Both the position numbers and the translations under genes were made by a program. Positions 59,444-64,000 of a stretch of DNA of 64,000 nt are shown piece by piece. This DNA comes from Bradyrhizobium sp. SRL28 (GTDB lineage: Bacteria > Pseudomonadota > Alphaproteobacteria > Rhizobiales > Xanthobacteraceae). Below the pieces are notes generated by a model that searched no databases, was not told the DNA's origin, and saw only the letters and a program-made list of their open reading frames with translations. How positions within the stretch are numbered: the first letter of the stretch is position 1; the number at the start of each line of letters is the position of its first letter. The DNA lies in contig NZ_JAHEAG010000001.1 of the NCBI RefSeq assembly GCF_018596315.1, forward strand, positions 186,001-250,000. The letters are read 5' to 3'.

Positions 59444-60661
59444 TCATGCAGCTTCCGAACGAATGGCGAGCGAGCGGCCGAACATCATGTCGGCGCGAAT
59501 TCTTTGCGTCGGCTGCCGCGTGCGGATCAGTTCGAGATACCAGAGCGCGTCGCCGACATCGCCGATCAGGACCGCACCGGTCAATCGCCCGTCCGCAATC
59601 ACCAGCTTCTTGTAGGTGCCGTGATTGAGATCCGAGAGCACGATGGTCTCGCTGCCGTCGCCGCCCATGAAATCGCCGGCGGAGAACACGCTGACACCGG
59701 AGACCTTCAAATTGGTCGCGACGATGCTGCCGGCATAGCAGGCTTCCCGGCCGGCGAGATGCCGCGCCAGCGCCCTCGCCTGCTCATAGGCCGGCTCGAC
59801 CAGCCCGTAGCAGATGCCGCGATGCTCGGCGCATTCGCCGATCGCGAATACATCCGGCGCACCGGTCCGCAGGTGGTCGTCGATCACGATGCCACGGTTG
59901 ACGGCAATGCCGGCTTCCTTTGCCAGCGTGATGTTCGGCCGAATGCCTGCTGCAAAGATCACGGCATCGGCGTCGATCCGCCGGCCGTCCGCCAGTTCGA
60001 CGCCTTCGACGCGCGTCTCGCCATGTATGCGCGCGGTATTGGCATTGAGCAGGATTTCGATCCCCTTGCGCTCGACGAGGGATTTCAAGAGTTCGGCCGC
60101 GGGGGCGTCGAGTTGGCGCTCCATCAGGCGGTCCATCAGATGCACCAGCGTCACCGGCGCGCCGGCTTTGGCGAGGCCGTAGGCCGCTTCGAGGCCCAAC
60201 AATCCGCCGCCGACCACCACCACGCGCTTCTTCTGCGCCGCCAGCGTCAGAAGAAGATCGACGTCCCGGCTGTCGCGGAACGTATGCACGCCGGCGAGGT
60301 CGGCGCCCGGCACGTTGAGCCGCAACGGCGACGAGCCGGTGGTCAGCACCAGTTTCGAAAACGGAACGCTCTCGTCATTCTCGATCTTGAGTTCGCGCCG
60401 GCCGACATCGATCTCGGTGGCCGTGCAGCCATATTTCAGGGTGACGCCGCGGTCGCGCCACCAGGAGGCCGGCCGAAGCTCGATGTCCTGCGACGTGGTC
60501 TCGCCGGCCAGTACCGACGACAACAGCACGCGATTATAGGCGAGCCGCGGCTCGTCGCCGATCACGGCGATGGCGTAGCGGCCCAACGCCACCTTGGCCA
60601 ATTCATCGACCAGACGGGCAGCGGCCATGCCGTTGCCGACGATGACAAGCGGTTCGCTCAT
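59444..60661 (-). CDS. flp: FAD-dependent NAD(P)H oxidoreductase of the nitrate-assimilation locus
   Basis: A 405-residue flavoprotein resembling the N-terminal part of nitrite reductase NirB. LVIVGNGMAAARLVDEL binds FAD, RVVVVGGGLLGLEAAYGL binds NAD(P)H and DVFAIGECAEHRG is the second FAD site. It lacks siroheme and iron-sulfur domains, so it is an electron donor and not a nitrite reductase. In the homologous locus of B. diazoefficiens the protein called Flp is thought to feed electrons to the nitrate reductase and to reduce the neighbouring globin. It starts 9 bases after the globin gene. Confidence 0.88.
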   Translation of the reverse strand: MSEPLVIVGNGMAAARLVDELAKVALGRYAIAVIGDEPRLAYNRVLLSSVLAGETTSQDIELRPASWWRDRGVTLKYGCTATEIDVGRRELKIENDESVPFSKLVLTTGSSPLRLNVPGADLAGVHTFRDSRDVDLLLTLAAQKKRVVVVGGGLLGLEAAYGLAKAGAPVTLVHLMDRLMERQLDAPAAELLKSLVERKGIEILLNANTARIHGETRVEGVELADGRRIDADAVIFAAGIRPNITLAKEAGIAVNRGIVIDDHLRTGAPDVFAIGECAEHRGICYGLVEPAYEQARALARHLAGREACYAGSIVATNLKVSGVSVFSAGDFMGGDGSETIVLSDLNHGTYKKLVIADGRLTGAVLIGDVGDALWYLELIRTRQPTQRIRADMMFGRSLAIRSEAA

Positions 60662-60670
60662 GACGCATCC

Positions 60671-61096
60671 TCACTCGGCGGCTTGAGCGCTGCCGTAGGC
60701 TTCCGAGATCATGTAACCGGACAGCGTGCCGTAAGCGGCGGTCCAGGCATCGGCGATTTCGGGAGTCCAGGCCTCGCCGAGCCCTTTTTCGAGCGTCCAC
60801 AACAGCGTCCCGCCGACCACGGGATAGTGTTCGGGCTTGGCGCCATAGGAGACGTGACGCTTTGCCAATGCGCTGGCGGCCGGCAACACCGACCCGAGAT
60901 CGCCGAGGCCGTTGACCACGACGGCGAGCGTTCCCATCAGCTTCTTGCGCTGTTCCGTCATGTCGGCGGGAAACATCGCCTTGACCGAGGGAGCGACTTC
61001 GAACAGGCGGTCGTAGAACAACACGGCGGCCTGTTCGGAAATCGGAGCGACCTTGGTGAAACTTTGCTGCACGAGATTGACTTGCTCAGGTGTCAT
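60671..61096 (-). CDS. bjgb: Single-domain bacterial haemoglobin (Bjgb-like)
   Basis: A 141-residue globin: MTPEQVNLVQQSFTKVAP, FYDRLFEVAPSVKAMFP and the proximal histidine in LAKRHVSYGAKPEHYPVVGGTLLWTLE. It has no reductase domain, unlike flavohaemoglobins. AGGAGAAGGAA lies before the ATG. Placed between the nitrate importer ATPase and flp, it matches Bjgb of B. diazoefficiens, which protects against nitric oxide formed during nitrate assimilation; Flp is the likely reductant. Confidence 0.92.
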   Translation of the reverse strand: MTPEQVNLVQQSFTKVAPISEQAAVLFYDRLFEVAPSVKAMFPADMTEQRKKLMGTLAVVVNGLGDLGSVLPAASALAKRHVSYGAKPEHYPVVGGTLLWTLEKGLGEAWTPEIADAWTAAYGTLSGYMISEAYGSAQAAE

Positions 61097-61146
61097 TTCC
61101 TTCTCCTGCCTCTTCCAAGCCCCGCCCGCACGGGACCAAGCAAAAT

Positions 61147-61941
61147 TCAGGCCGCTTCGACGAAGCGGTGCCGCTCGTAGAGGAACTCGAGCACGCGCTG
61201 CCGGCACTTGAGGTAACCGGCGTTGGTCGCAAGCTCCAGTCGCTTGCGCGGGCGTGCCAGCGGCACTTCCAGCACTTCCCCGATCCGTGCGCTGGGACCG
61301 TTGGTCATCATCACGATGCGGTCCGACAGCAGCACGGCCTCGTCGACGTCGTGGGTGATCATCAGGATGGTGTTGCCGAGCTTCTGGTGCAGCGCCATCA
61401 CCGAGTCCTGCAGATGCGCGCGGGTCAGCGCGTCGAGCGCGCCGAAGGGCTCGTCGAGCAGCAGCACCTTCGGCTCCATGGCGAGCGCACGCGCGATGCC
61501 GACGCGCTGCTTCATGCCGCCGGACACTTCGGACGGACGCTTGTCCTTGGCATGCGCCATCTGCACAAGGTTGAGATTGTGCATCACCCAGGCGTCGCGC
61601 TCGGCCCGGGTCTTGGTCGAGGCGAACACCTTGTCGACGCCGAGCCGGACGTTCTCATAGACCGTCAGCCACGGCAGCAGGCTGTGGTTCTGGAACACCA
61701 CCGCGCGGTCCGGTCCCGGCGAATTGACCTCGCGGTTCTCCAAGAGCACGCAGCCCTGGGTGGTGTCGGTGAGGCCGGCGACAATGTTGAGCAGCGTGGA
61801 CTTGCCGCAGCCGGAATGGCCGATGATCGAGACGTATTCGCCCTTGTCGATCGTCAGGTTGATGTCCTTCAGCACCTCGGTGGTGGCGTTGCCGCGGGTG
61901 AAGGTCTTGTCGATGTGGTCGAGCTTCAGATAGGCGTGCAT
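61147..61941 (-). CDS. nrtC: Nitrate ABC importer ATP-binding protein
   Basis: A 264-residue ATPase with Walker A GHSGCGKST, signature VSGGMKQR and Walker B VLLLDEPFGALD. FQNHSLLPWLTVYENV is typical of the nitrate/bicarbonate (NrtD/CmpD) branch. It lacks the fused substrate-binding domain of cyanobacterial NrtC. AAGGAG lies six bases before the ATG. It is separated by only 50 bases from the globin gene downstream; no narK gene lies between them. Confidence 0.93.
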   Translation of the reverse strand: MHAYLKLDHIDKTFTRGNATTEVLKDINLTIDKGEYVSIIGHSGCGKSTLLNIVAGLTDTTQGCVLLENREVNSPGPDRAVVFQNHSLLPWLTVYENVRLGVDKVFASTKTRAERDAWVMHNLNLVQMAHAKDKRPSEVSGGMKQRVGIARALAMEPKVLLLDEPFGALDALTRAHLQDSVMALHQKLGNTILMITHDVDEAVLLSDRIVMMTNGPSARIGEVLEVPLARPRKRLELATNAGYLKCRQRVLEFLYERHRFVEAA

Positions 61942-61952
61942 GACATGCTCCT

Positions 61953-62870
61953 TCAGTTCAGCGCGGTGCCGCGGGTCACGATCTTCGCCAGTCCCGCGAT
62001 CAGGCGGTCGAGCACGAAGCCGATGATGCCAACGTAGAACAGCGCCAGGATGATTTCGCTGATGTGCGAGGAATTCCAGGCGTCCCAGATGAAGAAGCCG
62101 ATGCCGACGCCGCCGATCAGCATCTCTGCTGCTACGATCGCAAGCCACGACAGGCCGATGCCGATGCGAAGGCCCGTGAAGATGTAGGGCGCCGCCGCCG
62201 GGATCATGATCTTGGAGAAGAACTCCAGCGGATTGAGCTGCACGACCGCTGCGACGTTGCGATAGTCCTGCGGGATGTTGCGAATGCCAACCGCGGTGTT
62301 GATGATGATCGGCCAGACCGAGGTGATGAAGATGACGAAGATCGCCGAGGGCTGGCCGTCACGGAACGCGGCGAGCGACAGCGGCAGCCATGCCAGCGGC
62401 GGAATGGTGCGCAGCACCTGAAACAGCGGATCGAGCCCCCGCATCGCCCATACCGACTGCCCGACCAGCGTGCCAAGCCCGATGCCGACGACAGCGGCGA
62501 TCGAATAGCCGAACGCGACGCGCTGAAGCGAAGCGGACAAATGCCAGAACAGGCCCTTGTCGATGCCGCCGCGATCGAAGAACGGATCGAAGATCAGTTC
62601 CTTGGTTTCCTTGAAGACGCGCGACGGCGGCGGCAGGGTCGAGCCGGTGCGGCGGCAGACCAGCTCCCAGAACAGCATCAATAGCGCGAGCACGATCAGC
62701 GGCGGCACGACGCGCACCGCGGCCTCTTTCGCCATCTTGATGTACTTCTCGGCACGAGGCGCCTGCTTCGGCGTCATCGTGACCACTGGCGCCGCCGCAG
62801 TCGGCGACGCGGTCGGAATGGCCACCGTGGTGGCATCGGCTTTGATCGCGGGCATCGACATTGAAATCAT
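61953..62870 (-). CDS. nrtB: Nitrate ABC importer permease
   Basis: A 305-residue membrane protein with an N-terminal hydrophilic Ala/Thr-rich segment of about 50 residues, then five or six transmembrane helices. The coupling loop IRNIPQDYRNVAAVVQLNPLEFFSKIMIPAAAPYIFTGLRI and AAEMLIGGVGIGFFIWDAWNS are characteristic of NrtB. The start is uncertain: ATG codons at 62870, 62864 and 62858 are close together after GGAG. It is 11 bases from nrtC and follows nrtA by 57 bases. Confidence 0.93.
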   Translation of the reverse strand: MISMSMPAIKADATTVAIPTASPTAAAPVVTMTPKQAPRAEKYIKMAKEAAVRVVPPLIVLALLMLFWELVCRRTGSTLPPPSRVFKETKELIFDPFFDRGGIDKGLFWHLSASLQRVAFGYSIAAVVGIGLGTLVGQSVWAMRGLDPLFQVLRTIPPLAWLPLSLAAFRDGQPSAIFVIFITSVWPIIINTAVGIRNIPQDYRNVAAVVQLNPLEFFSKIMIPAAAPYIFTGLRIGIGLSWLAIVAAEMLIGGVGIGFFIWDAWNSSHISEIILALFYVGIIGFVLDRLIAGLAKIVTRGTALN

Positions 62871-62927
62871 ATCTCCGTGTTCAAAAAAGGCGGGCCGCTC
62901 GCTGCTTTACGCGCGGCCCGGGCTTGA

Positions 62928-63999
62928 TCAGACATCAACACGTTTGATCGACAGGGACTTCAGATACGCAGCCGGGTTTTCCGGATCGAACACCTTGCCG
63001 TCGAAGAAGGTCTCCTTGCCGCGCGAGGTCGAAGCCGGAATATCCGCCGCAGCGACGCCGAGCGTCTTTGCGGCGTCGCGCCACATATCCTCGCGGTTGA
63101 CCTTGCCGATCAGCGCCTTGCTGTCGAAGCCCGCTTCATATTTGCCCCAGCGGATGTCTTCGGTCATGAACCAGAGATCGTGGCTCTGGAACGGATAGGA
63201 GGCGAAATCGCGCCAGTACTTCATGATGTGCGGCGAGTTCTCGACGACCTTGCCGGGAATGCCGTAGTTGAACTTGCCCTTGGCGCGATCGGCGATGTCT
63301 TCGACCGGGCAGTTGATCCACTGCCGCTTGCCCATGATGGTGGCGAGTTCGTCCTTGTTCTCCATCTTGTCGGCCCATTGCTGCGCCTCCATGACCGCCA
63401 TCAGGATCGCCTTGGCGGCTTTCGGATTCTTGTCGACCCAAGCTGCGCGCATGCCGAGCGATTTTTCCGGGTGCTTGCTCCAGATTTCGCCGGTGTTGAT
63501 CGCGGTATAGCCGATGCCCTGATGGACCAATTGTCCGGGCCATGGCTCGCCGACACAGAAGGCATCCATGGTGCCGACCTTCATGTTGGCGACCATTTGC
63601 GGCGGCGGCACCGTGATGGTCTCGACATCCTTGTCGGGATCGATGCCGCCGGCGGCGAGCCAGTAGCGAATCCAGAGATCGTGCGTGCCGCCCGGGAAGG
63701 TCATCGCAACCTTGGCCGATTTGCCGGCGGCTTTCTTCTGCTCGAACACCGCCTTGAGCGGCGAGGCATCGACGCCAACCTTGAGCTCGGCATGTTCCTT
63801 GGCGACCGAGATGCACTGCGCATCGAGATTGAGCCGCGCCAGGATGTACATCGGCGTCGGCACATTGTTCTGCGTCACCTTGCCGGCCGAGATCAAATAC
63901 GGCATCGGCGTCAGGATGTGCGCGCCGTCGATGCCGTTGCCTTCCGAGCCGAGCACGAGGTTGTCGCGGGTCGTGCCCCATGACGCCTGCTTGGCGACT
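62928..63999 (-). CDS. nrtA: Nitrate ABC importer substrate-binding protein (N-terminus outside window)
   Basis: The frame enters from the right edge and gives about 356 residues, beginning KQASWGTTRDNLVLGSEG, which is the segment that follows the Tat/Sec leader in NrtA/CmpA proteins. Family hallmarks include DGAHILTPMPYLISAG, TFPGGTHDLWIRYWLAAGGIDPD and GTMDAFCVGEPW, residues that line the nitrate or bicarbonate site. Context (nitrate reductase downstream) favours nitrate. It is the first gene seen of the nrtABC-globin-flavoprotein-reductase locus; its promoter and any NasT/NasS genes lie beyond the window. Confidence 0.93.
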   Translation of the reverse strand, partial: VAKQASWGTTRDNLVLGSEGNGIDGAHILTPMPYLISAGKVTQNNVPTPMYILARLNLDAQCISVAKEHAELKVGVDASPLKAVFEQKKAAGKSAKVAMTFPGGTHDLWIRYWLAAGGIDPDKDVETITVPPPQMVANMKVGTMDAFCVGEPWPGQLVHQGIGYTAINTGEIWSKHPEKSLGMRAAWVDKNPKAAKAILMAVMEAQQWADKMENKDELATIMGKRQWINCPVEDIADRAKGKFNYGIPGKVVENSPHIMKYWRDFASYPFQSHDLWFMTEDIRWGKYEAGFDSKALIGKVNREDMWRDAAKTLGVAAADIPASTSRGKETFFDGKVFDPENPAAYLKSLSIKRVDV

Positions 64000-64000
64000 T

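Overview
The window reads as a chromosomal stretch of a high-GC alphaproteobacterium of the Bradyrhizobium type. The grounds are dense coding on both strands, a nitrate-assimilation locus whose order (nrtABC, a single-domain globin, a flavoprotein, then the molybdenum nitrate reductase) matches what I recall from Bradyrhizobium diazoefficiens, a B3 metallo-beta-lactamase close to the BJP-1 type, and several families of short palindromic intergenic repeats that I associate with that genus. These assignments come from reading the translated sequence; no database search was run. I see no rRNA, tRNA, CRISPR array, prophage or insertion sequence.

Layout. 1-4.7 kb: an RND efflux pump (its C-terminus lies outside the window), its membrane-fusion partner and a TetR repressor with a perfect palindrome at its start. 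5-9.7 kb: a cytochrome P450, a large exported Spy/CpxP-like protein followed by a small cytochrome c, and two tiny exported paralogues. 9.9-17.4 kb: a seven-gene leftward operon (ABC importer of the NMT1/SsuABC type, enolase-superfamily enzyme, Gfo/Idh/MocA dehydrogenase, DUF993 protein, sugar-phosphate isomerase-like TIM barrel). It looks like a complete uptake-plus-catabolism cassette of unknown substrate. 17.6-22.6 kb: TetR, two-domain VOC protein and glutamate-type dehydrogenase on the minus strand, then two PfkB sugar kinases on the plus strand. 22.7-26.1 kb: an orphan TRAP solute-binding protein, a ferredoxin-reductase-like flavoprotein and an enoyl-CoA hydratase/isomerase.

26.3-34.2 kb is a sugar-acid region: IlvD/Edd dehydratase, Gfo/Idh/MocA dehydrogenase, GntR regulator, uronate-dehydrogenase-like enzyme, SMP-30 lactonase, B3 metallo-beta-lactamase and aldehyde dehydrogenase. 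The divergent dehydratase/dehydrogenase promoter carries two matching operator-like sites, each ending exactly 43 bases before a start codon. 34.6-37.6 kb: a homodimeric pyruvate-dehydrogenase-E1-like thiamine enzyme divergent from an Lrp regulator. 37.6-40.9 kb: a repeat-rich stretch, a membrane-anchored DJ-1/PfpI protein and a zinc alcohol dehydrogenase. 41-46 kb: an autotransporter, a DMT exporter and an aldo/keto reductase. 46.1-48.8 kb: a LysR gene with a short effector domain, divergent from a VOC / Rid / ATC-hydrolase-like operon. 48.9-56.6 kb looks more accessory and by eye less GC-rich: an M64 peptidase fused to RTX repeats, a glycosyltransferase, a TPR protein, two small proteins and a divergent aspartokinase. 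56.7-64 kb: the nitrate-assimilation locus, whose NrtA gene runs off the right end.
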